Assembly (NCBI RefSeq): GCF_017642925.1 | Contig: NZ_JAEPOL010000024.1 | Span: 1-54,196, forward strand | Length of the DNA: 54,196 nt | Source of the DNA: Maricaulis sp. | GTDB lineage: Bacteria > Pseudomonadota > Alphaproteobacteria > Caulobacterales > Maricaulaceae | Reading direction: 5' to 3' | Part shown: positions 16,608 to 25,303 of the stretch, one piece after another | Position numbering within the stretch: position 1 is the stretch's first letter | Layout of the letters: each line of letters begins with the position of its first letter | Notes under the pieces: model-generated | Told to the model about the DNA's origin: nothing | The model's database searches: none | What the model saw: the letters and a program-made list of their open reading frames with translations, nothing else | Made by a program: the position numbers and the translations under genes

Positions 16608-18209
16608 ATGCCGGATCTGGCCATTCGAGCAGACCGTACGCAGGAACAACTCAACCGTCTGAATTTCCTGCTCTCGCGCGAGTGGGGACCGTCTTTCCTG
16701 CAGGCCTTCGTGCGCCAGACCGCCGAAGTCTTCGCCGCCGACAGCGTCGTCATCGGCCGTATCGATGCCACCAAGACACGCATGCAGACCCTGCAGGTCG
16801 CGGCCGGTGGCGCCCTTGTCGACAATTACTGCTACGACATCGCCGGAACGCCGTGCGAAGAGACGATGCAGGGCGGGGCGACGGTCTACGAAGACCATGT
16901 CAGCGCGCATTTCCCGAAGGATTTCATGCTGGAGGAGATGGGGACGCAGGCCTATGTCGGGCTGCCGCTGTTCAACGGCGCCCAGACGGTCGGCATTGTG
17001 GTGGCGACCTTCCGCCGTCCGATCGAGATCGCCGACGATCTGCTCGCCGTGTTCAATCACTATCGCCGCCGCCTGACCGGCGAGGTGCTGGCGCTGGAGA
17101 CCGGCGACCGGGCGGCGCTGGCGATCAAGGGTACGTCGGACGGCATTCTCGACTGGTGCCTGCGCACCGACCAGATCTATGTCTCGCCGCGCGGCCGCGA
17201 ATTGCTGGGCTATCAGAGCCGCGAGCACACCTCGGTCTCCGACCAGTTCCTCTCGCTGGTTCACCGGGACGACACGCCGCGCTTCCAGTCGGCCCTCAAC
17301 ACGCATTTCAAGAGCGGCCGGCCCTTCGACCTGTCGGTGCGCTTGCGCATTGTCGGCGGTCAGCATCGCTGGTTCCGCATCCGTGGCGAGGCGGTCCGCA
17401 CGCCGGAAGGCGATCCCGTCCGCATGGTGGGCGCCATGACCGACATCCACGATCTGGTGGAAGCGCGCCAGCAGGCAACCGAGGCCAGCCGGGCGAAGTC
17501 GAAATTCCTGGCGACGATGAGCCATGAGGTCCGCACGCCGATGAACGGCATTCTGGGCATGTCCAGCCTGCTCGCGACTACCGATCTGGAGCCGTCACAG
17601 CGCGAGATGGTCAGCCTGATCGAGGCCTCGGGCCAGGCGCTGTTGGGCATCCTCAACGACATTCTGGACCTGGCCAATATCGAGTCCGGCCGCTTCGAGG
17701 TCGAGACGACCGACTTCAATCCGGCAGAGATTGTCCGCTCGGTTGCCGGTCCCTATCGCCTGAAGGCGATGGAGAAGGGGCTGAACATGCATATCGAGAT
17801 CGACCCGGTCGCCGAGAAGACGGCCCAGGGCGATCCGGCCCGGCTACGCCAGATCCTGTCGAACCTCCTGTCCAACGCCGTCAAATTCACCGACCGCGGC
17901 GAGGTCCGGGTGCGCTGCCTGGTCCATCAGGCGGCTGACGGCACGCACGACCTGATGTTCGAGGTCGCCGATACCGGCATCGGCATGGACCGCGACTTGA
18001 TCGGCCGGGTCTTCATGCCCTTCAGCCAGGGCGAGGCGGTGATGCAGCGCAAGGTCGGCGGCACCGGGCTTGGCCTGGCGATCGCCAAGAAGCTGGCCGA
18101 GCTGATGGGCGGGGATATCCGGGTGGAAAGCGCGCCGGGGGCCGGCTCGGTCTTCTGCCTGCACCTGCCGGGACAGACCGTCCTGCAAAGCCAGGCCGCG
18201 GCGGAATAG
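16608..18209 (+). CDS. Soluble GAF-PAS sensor histidine kinase
   Basis: This 533-residue kinase has no membrane segment. An N-terminal GAF domain (about 20-155) is followed by a PAS domain (about 165-290) and then HisKA with [16 protein letters not shown], where His306 is the phospho-acceptor. The HATPase comprises N-box [21 protein letters not shown]1 DTGIGMD and G2 [13 protein letters not shown]. The H-box matches the hybrid-kinase type ([14 protein letters not shown]), yet there is no receiver domain or adjacent regulator. A strong SD (AGGAGGGG) precedes the ATG. Its partner and signal are unknown. Confidence 0.92.
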   Translation: MPDLAIRADRTQEQLNRLNFLLSREWGPSFLQAFVRQTAEVFAADSVVIGRIDATKTRMQTLQVAAGGALVDNYCYDIAGTPCEETMQGGATVYEDHVSAHFPKDFMLEEMGTQAYVGLPLFNGAQTVGIVVATFRRPIEIADDLLAVFNHYRRRLTGEVLALETGDRAALAIKGTSDGILDWCLRTDQIYVSPRGRELLGYQSREHTSVSDQFLSLVHRDDTPRFQSALNTHFKSGRPFDLSVRLRIVGGQHRWFRIRGEAVRTPEGDPVRMVGAMTDIHDLVEARQQATEASRAKSKFLATMSHEVRTPMNGILGMSSLLATTDLEPSQREMVSLIEASGQALLGILNDILDLANIESGRFEVETTDFNPAEIVRSVAGPYRLKAMEKGLNMHIEIDPVAEKTAQGDPARLRQILSNLLSNAVKFTDRGEVRVRCLVHQAADGTHDLMFEVADTGIGMDRDLIGRVFMPFSQGEAVMQRKVGGTGLGLAIAKKLAELMGGDIRVESAPGAGSVFCLHLPGQTVLQSQAAAE

Positions 18210-18211
18210 GC

Positions 18212-19891
18212 TCAGTCCTCGCTGGCACCGAACTGCATGCGACACAGGCGGGCATAAAGACCGTCGGCGGCTTCCAGCTCGTCATGGCGGCCCTGTTCGC
18301 AGATCTCGCCGTTTTCCATGACATAGATCCAGTCGGCATTGCGCACGGTCGACAGGCGGTGCGCAATGACGAGACAGGTGCGCCCTTCCGACAGGCGCTC
18401 GAGAGCGGCCTGCACGCGACGTTCCGACTCGGTGTCCAGCGCGCTGGTGGCCTCGTCGAGCAGCAGGATCGGCGCATCCTTCAGGATGGCGCGGGCAATG
18501 GACAGGCGCTGGCGCTGACCGCCGGACAGATTGCTGCCGCGCGGGCCGACGGGCGCGTCATAGCCGCCGGGCAGATCCATGATGAAATCGTGGGCATCGG
18601 CCGCCTTGGCCGCCGCGACGATGGCGTCGTCCGGGGCACCGGGATCGCCGAAGCCGATATTGGCTTTCACCGTGTCGTCGAACAGGGTCACATCCTGGCT
18701 GACCAGGGCCATCGCGCTGCGCAGCGAGGCCAGCGACACCGCGCGGATATCGGTGCCGTCGATACGGATCGTGCCGGATTGCGGATCGTAGAGGCGGGGC
18801 AGCAGATTAAGCACCGTGGACTTGCCCGAACCGGACGGGCCGACCAGTGCGACGGTGCGGCCCGGTTCGGCTCTCAAGGACACGCCTTTCAGGGCGGGGG
18901 TGCCGTCGGGATAGGCAAAGCCGACCGTATCGAATTCCACCGCACCGGCCGGCACGTCAAGCGCCGGGGCTTCAAGGGCGGAAGACACGCGCTCCGGTTC
19001 GTCCAGCACCGCGAACACCCGCTCGAGCACGGCGAAGCCTTCCTGCACCACGGCGTTCAGCGTGCCGATGGCGCGGATCGGCGAGGCGAGCAGGGCAACG
19101 CCGGTCAGCACGCCCATCAGGTCGCCGATCGAGCTTTCACCGGCCGACAGGCGCAGTCCCGCGACGGTGATCAGTATGGCCAGCGCCAGACCGCCCACGG
19201 CTTCCAGGATCGGATCGACGCGCGCCTTGTTCTCGGCAATACGCAGAAGGAAGCGCAGGCGGTCGCCGAAGGACCGGGCGGCGCGCTCGGTCTCGGCCTC
19301 TTCCAGCCCGTAGGTCTTGACCATACGCGTACCGGAAAAGCTTTCTTCCAGCTGGCTGGTCACCGCGCCCATCTGGGACTGGGCCTGGTTGGACGTCTTG
19401 CGCAAGCGCTGGCCGATCCGGATCACCGGCCAGGAGGCGAGCGGGTAGACGACCAGAACCAGCAGGGTCAGCATCCAGTCCAGCCACAGCATCCAGCCGA
19501 TCGTCGCGATCACCTGCAGCACATCGCGCAGCAGATTGTTGGTCAGCCGGATCAGGGTTTCGCGCAGCAGCGTGATGTCATTGGTGAAGCGCGAGACCAG
19601 AGACCCGACCGGCTCGCCCTGCAGCCGCGCAAAATCGGCGCGCACCAGCTTGGCGAACATCGCGTTCTGCAGGTCCTGCATCACGGTCAGGGCGAGGCGA
19701 TTGGTCTGTACGGTCTGCAGATAGAGACTGACCGCCCGCAGCACGGCGAGGCCGACAATCGCAGCGGGCGCAAACCACATCACGCCGGTCTGCAGACCCG
19801 CTTCAAGCTGGTCGAAGGTGCGTCCGACCACCCAGACATAGGAGGCAGCTGCGCCGGCGGTGATGGCCGACAGCAGGATCGCCCCGATCAC
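18212..19891 (-). CDS. msbA: MsbA-type lipid/multidrug ABC exporter
   Basis: This is a half-size ABC exporter with a six-helix membrane domain fused to an ATPase: Walker A LVGPSGSGKSTVLN, Q-loop, signature NLSGGQRQRLSIARA, Walker B ILLLDEATSALD, H-loop VIAHRLS. It most resembles MsbA, which flips lipid A core or phospholipids across the inner membrane. The GTG at 19891 gives 559 residues but cuts into the N-terminal elbow helix. The same frame stays open upstream to the TAG of the DUF4170 gene, encoding LWRDWLSRHTGL just before it. A CTG at 19976-19978 (588 residues) may be the real start. Confidence 0.9.
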   Translation of the reverse strand: MIGAILLSAITAGAAASYVWVVGRTFDQLEAGLQTGVMWFAPAAIVGLAVLRAVSLYLQTVQTNRLALTVMQDLQNAMFAKLVRADFARLQGEPVGSLVSRFTNDITLLRETLIRLTNNLLRDVLQVIATIGWMLWLDWMLTLLVLVVYPLASWPVIRIGQRLRKTSNQAQSQMGAVTSQLEESFSGTRMVKTYGLEEAETERAARSFGDRLRFLLRIAENKARVDPILEAVGGLALAILITVAGLRLSAGESSIGDLMGVLTGVALLASPIRAIGTLNAVVQEGFAVLERVFAVLDEPERVSSALEAPALDVPAGAVEFDTVGFAYPDGTPALKGVSLRAEPGRTVALVGPSGSGKSTVLNLLPRLYDPQSGTIRIDGTDIRAVSLASLRSAMALVSQDVTLFDDTVKANIGFGDPGAPDDAIVAAAKAADAHDFIMDLPGGYDAPVGPRGSNLSGGQRQRLSIARAILKDAPILLLDEATSALDTESERRVQAALERLSEGRTCLVIAHRLSTVRNADWIYVMENGEICEQGRHDELEAADGLYARLCRMQFGASED

Positions 19892-19987
19892 CAGGCCGGT
19901 ATGGCGCGACAGCCAGTCACGCCACAGCCGGCGGCCCAGGCTTGCGGTGGATGAGGCGGGGGGTGCGGTCGCGGTCAGCGGTCCGGC

Positions 19988-20236
19988 CTATTTCGTCTCT
20001 GCGGCCGGATCGAGCAGCTTGTGCGCGTGGATGATGAAATAGCGCATGTGGGCGTTGTCCACGGTCTGCTGAGCCGCATTCTTCCAGGCCTTGCGGGCAT
20101 CTTCATAGCTGCCGAACGCGCCGACGAAATCGACGGCCTTGAGATCCTTGAACTCGCAATTCTTGGGATCGACGCAGACCAACTCGCCACCGATGACGAT
20201 GTGCAGAAGCTGGTTGTTGATGTGGGTCTCGCTCAT
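19988..20236 (-). CDS. DUF4170 protein
   Basis: This 82-residue protein shows the DUF4170 pattern: LLHIVIGGELVCVDPKNCEF, then VDFVGAFGSYEDARKAWKN and the C-terminal MRYFIIHAHKLLDP. It is a small alpha/beta protein with no known function, found mainly in alphaproteobacteria. Its TAG lies in the same reading frame as msbA, a few codons upstream of that gene's probable start, so translation of the two may be coupled. Confidence 0.85.
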   Translation of the reverse strand: MSETHINNQLLHIVIGGELVCVDPKNCEFKDLKAVDFVGAFGSYEDARKAWKNAAQQTVDNAHMRYFIIHAHKLLDPAAETK

Positions 20237-20271
20237 GATGGGCTCCCGATGAGGTCGTGTCTGCGGCGGCG

Positions 20272-21633
20272 TTAAAGCCCGCCGACCGATATCGCGTCAA
20301 CGCATACGCTGGGGGCGTTAACGGCCCCTCTAAATTCCAGATCGCTGCCCGGCACGAGGCGGGCGAAAATCCCGATCAGATTGCCCGCCACAGTCACTTC
20401 GCTGACCGGGTGGTCGATCCGGCCGCCGGCAATGCGATAGCCCGACACGCCGACCGACCAGTCGCCCGTATTGGCGTTGAGCGAAGGGCCGAACATCTCG
20501 GTCACCAGCAGACCGTCGCCGGCCTGGGCAATCAAATCGTCGCGGCTGGCCTGTCCGGGCTCCAGGTGGAGATTGGTCGGACCGGCGCCCGGCGGGCCGC
20601 CCATATTGCGGCGCGCATGACCGGTCGGCTCCAGCGCCAGCTGGCGGGCTGCGGACGAGTTCAGGAACCAGGTGGTCAGCCGGCCGTCCTCGATGATGTT
20701 GCTGCGGGCGTTGACCGTGCCTTCGCCGTCGAAGGGGCAGGAGGCATGGCCCCAGTCGCGGTGCGGATCGTCAACGATGACAATGCCGTCGCCGAAAACC
20801 TTCTCGCCCATCTTGTCGCGCAGGAAGGATACGCCGCGGGCCACCGAGGGGCCGCTGATCGCCCCGCAAAAGGCGCTGAGGAAGGCTGTGGCGACGCGGC
20901 GGTCGAACACGACCGGCATCACGCCGCTCTTGATCTTCTGCGGACCGACCCGCTGCGCTGTGCGCTCGCCGGCCTCGGTGCCGATTTCCTCGGGCGATTT
21001 CAGGTCTGCGCCCCGGCGGGCGCTGGTGGCGGCATAGTCGCGCTCCATGGCGCCGTCCTTGCCGGCGATCACCGAGGCGCCATAGCCGAACTGGCTCTTG
21101 CGCCAGCCGGAATTGAACCCGGTCGTCGTCGCGTAGGCCGCAGCGCCCTGGCCATAGCTGGCAAAGGCGGTATCGGTCATCGTCACGCCGTCGATCGCGC
21201 GTGCCGCCTTCTCGACGCGGTTGGCGATGGCTTCCAGTTCTTCCGGTGACCATTCAACGGCCTCGAACAGGTCGAGGCGCGGCGGGTTGGTGCACAGGCG
21301 CTCCGGATCGGCCAGAGCCGCAAACGGATCTTCCGGCGCGGCCTTGGCCATGGCGATGGCGCGTTCGACGGTGAACTGGCGGCCCTGTTCGGACAGGTCG
21401 GAGAAGGCGACGCCGGCCTGGCGCTGGCCGACAAAGACCCGTACGCCGGCATCCAGCGACTCCGAGCGCTCGATGTCTTCCAGATTGCCATCGCGTACGG
21501 ACAGTTCCGTATGGCGCGATTCAGCGACGGAGGCTTCGGCGTGGTCGGCGCCGGCGGATTTGGCGCGCGCGATCAGGTCGGCGGCAATGTCCTGCAGGCG
21601 GGCGGCATCGGGTGCGGATTGGGCTTGGGTCAT
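20272..21633 (-). CDS. pmbA: TldD/PmbA family metalloprotease subunit PmbA
   Basis: PmbA (TldE) is the partner of the TldD zinc protease and helps process antitoxins and modified peptides. The 453-residue protein has EASVAESRHTELSVRDGNLE, VRVFVGQRQAGVAFSDL, the central VVFDRRVATAFLSAF and the C-terminal GNLIGIFARLVPGSDLEFRGAVNAPSV. It lacks an HExxxH motif, as expected for the PmbA rather than the TldD subunit. I start at the ATG at 21633 (MTQAQSAPDAARLQ); the longer frame adds a non-conserved Gly/Arg stretch. TldD is not in this window. Confidence 0.92.
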   Translation of the reverse strand: MTQAQSAPDAARLQDIAADLIARAKSAGADHAEASVAESRHTELSVRDGNLEDIERSESLDAGVRVFVGQRQAGVAFSDLSEQGRQFTVERAIAMAKAAPEDPFAALADPERLCTNPPRLDLFEAVEWSPEELEAIANRVEKAARAIDGVTMTDTAFASYGQGAAAYATTTGFNSGWRKSQFGYGASVIAGKDGAMERDYAATSARRGADLKSPEEIGTEAGERTAQRVGPQKIKSGVMPVVFDRRVATAFLSAFCGAISGPSVARGVSFLRDKMGEKVFGDGIVIVDDPHRDWGHASCPFDGEGTVNARSNIIEDGRLTTWFLNSSAARQLALEPTGHARRNMGGPPGAGPTNLHLEPGQASRDDLIAQAGDGLLVTEMFGPSLNANTGDWSVGVSGYRIAGGRIDHPVSEVTVAGNLIGIFARLVPGSDLEFRGAVNAPSVCVDAISVGGL

Positions 21634-21673
21634 GGCAGGCCTATAGCGCCCGGAACGGCCGCCGGGCAATGGG

Positions 21674-22066
21674 TCAGCTGATCGCGGCGGCGAGCAGGAG
21701 CAGAACCTGGGCCAGCAGGACCAGCCAGGTCAGCCCGGTGCCGAGCATGCGGCCCATGCTGGGACCCGGGCTGGTCAGCAGGCCGTAGCTGTAGACGAAG
21801 CGGCCCAGCGTCAGGCCGATGCCCAGTGCGTGGATGATCATCGCACCATATCCCAGCGATGCCGTGAGGAAGAGTGCGAGCAGCGCCAGCGGCACGCATT
21901 CCACACCATTGCCATGGGCGCGGATGGCCTGTTCCAGCAGCGCGTCCTTGCCGCTGCCCAGGCTCACCTTGGCGCGGCGGCGGTGGCGCGACACATTCGC
22001 GGCCAGCACCAGAAGGATCAGAAGATTGAGTGCCGAATAGAGCCCGACGGCTTGCAGTGCAGACAT
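21674..22066 (-). CDS. MAPEG family membrane protein
   Basis: This 130-residue protein has four transmembrane helices and the MAPEG signature EQAIRAHGNGVECVPLALLAL followed by GRFVYSYGLL. MAPEG proteins include microsomal glutathione transferases, and bacterial YecN-type members are inner-membrane proteins of unclear role that may conjugate glutathione to lipophilic electrophiles. It lies between pmbA and a DsbA/FrnE-like gene on the same strand. The spacing (40 nt and 29 nt) allows one transcript. Confidence 0.87.
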   Translation of the reverse strand: MSALQAVGLYSALNLLILLVLAANVSRHRRRAKVSLGSGKDALLEQAIRAHGNGVECVPLALLALFLTASLGYGAMIIHALGIGLTLGRFVYSYGLLTSPGPSMGRMLGTGLTWLVLLAQVLLLLAAAIS

Positions 22067-22095
22067 GCTTCCCCTCTTGCCGGATCAGGGTCCGG

Positions 22096-22755
22096 TCAGC
22101 TTTCCGCCGGCTCGTTCACGGCCTGGCGGATGGCGTCGGCCAGCACGGCCGGCTCCTGGGCGCCCGACACTGCGAACTGCCCGTTGAAAATATAGGTGGG
22201 TACGCCGGTTACGCCGAGCTTGCGGAAGAAGACCTCTTCTTCCCAGACGGCTTTCTCGTCGCGATCGCTCGCCAGCAGGTCGCCGGTGATCGCGGCGTCG
22301 AGGCCCGCTTCGCCCGCCAGTTCGTTCAGAACCGCACGGTCGCCGATATCACGGGCATCGCGGAAGAAGGCCGCAAACAGGCTTTCTGCCATCGCGTCCG
22401 CGCAATCCTGTCCGCGCGCCCAGCGCATCAGGCGGTGGGCGTCCAGCGTGTTGGGCCGCATCTCGATGGCGTCAAAGCGGAAGTCGATCCCGGCGCCGGG
22501 GGCGGCTTGTTCCAGGTATTCGCGCATGGCTTTCCAGCGGCCGGCATCGTCGGCGCTGGAGAATTTCGCCTTCATATAGTCGCGATAGGGGCGGCCTTCG
22601 CGGGCCAGCGTCGGATCGAGCTGGTAGGGGCGCCAGATCGTCTCGACCGAAACCTCGGGCACGGCGGCGACAGCCGCATCCCAGTTGCGCTTGCCGAGCC
22701 AGCACCACGGGCAGACAAGGTCGGCGACGATATCGACGGAAATCTTCTGGGCCAT
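22096..22755 (-). CDS. DsbA family oxidoreductase, FrnE-like
   Basis: This 219-residue cytoplasmic thioredoxin-fold protein has the active site CPWC (Cys15, Cys18) near the N terminus, a helical insertion, and the cis-Pro loop GVTGVPTYIFN followed by VSGAQ. That is the FrnE/2-hydroxychromene-2-carboxylate isomerase-like branch of DsbA. No signal peptide is present. Relatives act as disulfide isomerases or glutathione-dependent enzymes in stress or aromatic metabolism. No aromatic-degradation genes are nearby, so a redox role is the safer reading. Confidence 0.88.
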   Translation of the reverse strand: MAQKISVDIVADLVCPWCWLGKRNWDAAVAAVPEVSVETIWRPYQLDPTLAREGRPYRDYMKAKFSSADDAGRWKAMREYLEQAAPGAGIDFRFDAIEMRPNTLDAHRLMRWARGQDCADAMAESLFAAFFRDARDIGDRAVLNELAGEAGLDAAITGDLLASDRDEKAVWEEEVFFRKLGVTGVPTYIFNGQFAVSGAQEPAVLADAIRQAVNEPAES

Positions 22756-22904
22756 GGCCCATCAGTTAGGCTGTTTTGCCGGAGATTGCGAGGGCGATTG
22801 TGGGGCGTCCGGGATCGTCATCTCCCGTGCCGCACTGCGCCCACAGAGGTAACCGGCACAGGAGATGACGCCCACCGGCCATCCACCGACCGAGCGGGGA
22901 CTGC

Positions 22905-23123
22905 TCAGACCGTGATGTCGAGCAGGGTATCGGTCATGTCGCTTGCCGTCTGGGCCACGGCTGCTGCGGCGGCATGTGTGGCTTCCGCGCGCTTGATGGC
23001 GACGGCGGCCTGGATGATGTCCTGGCCCTTGGCCGAATTCGCAACCATCTGCGAACCGGCTGTGGCGACCTGGGACTGGGCAGCGAGCATGCCTGTGACG
23101 GCAGTATTGAAAGCGACGTTCAT
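22905..23123 (-). CDS. Small flagellar-rod/hook-like protein of unknown function
   Basis: This 72-residue protein begins MNVAFNTAVTGMLAAQSQVA, which resembles the N-terminal helix of flagellar rod/hook proteins (FlgB, FlgC, FlgG). It ends KRAEATHAAAAAVAQTASDM and TDTLLDITV, resembling their C-terminal helix. The central beta domain and the usual ANxxT motif are missing; MVANSAKGQDIIQAAVAIK joins the two helices. No other flagellar gene is in the window. It may be a minimal coiled-coil partner of the flagellar axial family or an unrelated amphipathic protein. Confidence 0.65.
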   Translation of the reverse strand: MNVAFNTAVTGMLAAQSQVATAGSQMVANSAKGQDIIQAAVAIKRAEATHAAAAAVAQTASDMTDTLLDITV

Positions 23124-23326
23124 GCGGAAAACTTATCGTGCGCGGGCCTTGGCAGGGAGCGGAAATCATGTTGGTGGTTAACCGCGCATTGCCGCTGCCC
23201 CCGGGGTGACGGCCTTCACGACGATCCCCCGGGACGGCAGGCGCACCCGATCCCGCTTTGTGCTGGACGCCGGTCATGCGACAAGGCGTCATCAATCAAC
23301 GGCAACAGGAAGGTGCCTTCGACATC

Positions 23327-23899
23327 ATGACCGAACAAACCACCCCCACTCTCAAGGTCGAGCTCGATCTGACCGACGCGGATCTCGACTTTTTCCGGGA
23401 GCGTCTCGAACAGTCCCGCGCTTCGCTGGGTACGACGGACGAAGCCCGGATCATGGCGGGTGTCTCCGACATGATGGACAAGGCGCTGGCGTCCAATCCG
23501 CCGGAATTCGTCAAGGCCCGCATCCGCCAGCTCGGTCCGCTTCTGGGCATGCTGGAAGACGAGGACTGGAAGCTGGAAGGCGATGACCGCAAGAATGTCA
23601 TCGACGCGCTGGCCTATTTTGCCGACCCGGAAGACCTGATCCCGGACGCCACGCCGGTCCTGGGCTATGTCGACGATGCGATCATGATCGATCTCGTCGC
23701 TGCCAGCCTGTCCGCCGAGCTCGAGGCTTATGCCGACTTCGTCGCGCACCGAGAGGATATCCAGGCCGGCGAGGCCAAGGACCTGGTGCCGCTCGATGAA
23801 GCACGAGACTTCATGCAACAGCGTATGCGTCGGCGCCGTCTGCGGGCTCGTGCCGGCGCCAAGTGGCCGCACACCACGCGCATCCGCCACTACTTCTAG
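23327..23899 (+). CDS. DUF1232 (YkvA-like) domain protein
   Basis: This 190-residue acidic protein contains VIDALAYFADPEDLIPDATP followed by VLGYVDDAIMIDLVAASL, the core of the DUF1232/YkvA family. In the family this short region is thought to form a membrane-proximal helical hairpin; its function is not established. The C terminus is a run of arginines (QQRMRRRRLRARAG). I start at 23327, which has AGGAAGGTG 8-16 nt upstream and an ATG opening MTEQTTPTLKVELDL. Confidence 0.78.
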   Translation: MTEQTTPTLKVELDLTDADLDFFRERLEQSRASLGTTDEARIMAGVSDMMDKALASNPPEFVKARIRQLGPLLGMLEDEDWKLEGDDRKNVIDALAYFADPEDLIPDATPVLGYVDDAIMIDLVAASLSAELEAYADFVAHREDIQAGEAKDLVPLDEARDFMQQRMRRRRLRARAGAKWPHTTRIRHYF

Positions 23900-23915
23900 T
23901 GATGTATCGCCGGGC

Positions 23916-25124
23916 CTAGACGGCCCGGATCGCGGGTCGGCGGGTTTTCAGGAACTCGCCGATGCCACGCGCGGCCTGGCGGATGCGTTGCTCGTTTTCC
24001 ACCAGCGCCAGGCGGACATAGCCTTCCCCGTGCTCGCCAAAGCCGATGCCGGGCGCGACGGCAACGCCGGCCTCCTCCATCAGCTGTTTCGAGAACTCCA
24101 GCGAGCCCATCTCCTCGCAGCCCTCGGGCAGGGGCGCCCAGGCGAACATCGAGGCTTCCGGCTTCGGGATCGTCCAGCCGGCGCGGCCGAAACTTTCCAC
24201 CAGAACATCACGGCGATGGCGGTAGATCGCCCGGGCCTCGTCGACACAGTCCTGCGGGCCGTCCAGTGCGGCACAGGCGGCGACCTGGACCGGCGTGTAG
24301 GCGCCGTAGTCCAGATAGGACTTCACGCGTGCCAGAGCGCCGACCAGGCGTTCCGATCCGGCCGCGAAGCCGACCCGGAAGCCGGCCATGGAATAGGTCT
24401 TGGACATCGAGGTGAACTCGATCGTCCGGTCCTTGGCGCCCTCGACCTGCAGCATTGAAGGGCTGGGCTGGTCGCCGAAATAGATCTCGGCATAGGCCAG
24501 GTCCGACAGGATGAGGAGGTCGTGCCTCTGTGCGAACTTCACGACGTCCTTGTAGAAGTCCAGCGTGGCGGTCTGCGCCGTCGGATTGGACGGGAAGCAG
24601 ACAACGACGGCGATCGGGCTCGGCACGGTGTGGCGGGCGGCGTGTTCCAGGCCGCGCAGATACTCCTCCGGCGAGGGCGCGTGGACATGCCGGATCGTGC
24701 CGCCGGCAATCAGGAAGCCGAATGTGTGGATCGGATAGGAGGGCGAGGGCGCCAGGACGACATCGCCCGGAGCGGTGATCGCCTGCGCGAGATTGGCAAA
24801 GCCTTCCTTCGAACCCAGCGTGACGATGACTTCCTTGTCGGGATCGAGATCGACATCGAAGCGGCGTTTGTAATAGCGCGCCTGCGCCTTGCGCAGGCCG
24901 GGAATGCCGCGCGAGGCCGAATAGCCATTGGTGCGCGGCTTCTCCACCGTATCCTTGAGCTTGTCGAGAATGTGCTGCGGGGTGGGCAGGTCGGGATTGC
25001 CCATGCCGAAATCGATGATGTCGGCACCTTCGGCCCGCAAACGTGCCTTCAGGCGATTGACTTCTTCGAATACATAGGGCGGCAGGCGCTTGGTTCGGTG
25101 AAATTCCATCGATCTATCCGACAT
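23916..25124 (-). CDS. PLP-dependent class I/II aminotransferase (AlaC/DapL-like)
   Basis: This 402-residue fold-type I aminotransferase has DFGMGNPDLPTPQHI near the N terminus, GYSASRGIPGLRKA (substrate loop), FPSNPTAQ, DLAYAEIYF, the PLP-lysine motif SMSKTYSMAGFRVGF and the C-terminal arginine region GEGYVRLALVENEQRI. This combination is typical of alanine (AlaC) or LL-diaminopimelate/methionine-related aminotransferases. The start at 25124 (MSDRSMEFHRTKRL) is preferred; the longer frame extends into the promoter region of the divergent MarR gene. Substrate preference is uncertain. Confidence 0.87.
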   Translation of the reverse strand: MSDRSMEFHRTKRLPPYVFEEVNRLKARLRAEGADIIDFGMGNPDLPTPQHILDKLKDTVEKPRTNGYSASRGIPGLRKAQARYYKRRFDVDLDPDKEVIVTLGSKEGFANLAQAITAPGDVVLAPSPSYPIHTFGFLIAGGTIRHVHAPSPEEYLRGLEHAARHTVPSPIAVVVCFPSNPTAQTATLDFYKDVVKFAQRHDLLILSDLAYAEIYFGDQPSPSMLQVEGAKDRTIEFTSMSKTYSMAGFRVGFAAGSERLVGALARVKSYLDYGAYTPVQVAACAALDGPQDCVDEARAIYRHRRDVLVESFGRAGWTIPKPEASMFAWAPLPEGCEEMGSLEFSKQLMEEAGVAVAPGIGFGEHGEGYVRLALVENEQRIRQAARGIGEFLKTRRPAIRAV

Positions 25125-25271
25125 GCTCGAATTTTCTCCCACTAACGCATGGCTCCCCGCCCGCTTCAAGAGGCTAGGCACAGCACATGGCATCATTTCG
25201 GATGCAAACGGGCCGAATTGCGGCGGTGACGCGAAACGTGGCCGATCCGTAACTTGTGTCATCACGCTTAC

Positions 25272-25291
25272 TTACGCAAAAATTTGCATAA
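25272..25291. promoter_or_regulatory. Palindromic operator upstream of the MarR gene
   Basis: TTACGCAAA (25272-25280) and TTTGCATAA (25283-25291) form a 9-bp inverted repeat with one mismatch and a 2-nt spacer, giving a 20-bp site. It ends 2 nt before the SD GGAGG (25294-25298) of the MarR-family gene. MarR dimers bind palindromes of this size, so autorepression of the MarR-hydrolase unit is the likely role. The sequence is AT-rich against a GC-rich background. Confidence 0.75.
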
Positions 25292-25303
25292 ATGGAGGTG
25301 GTG

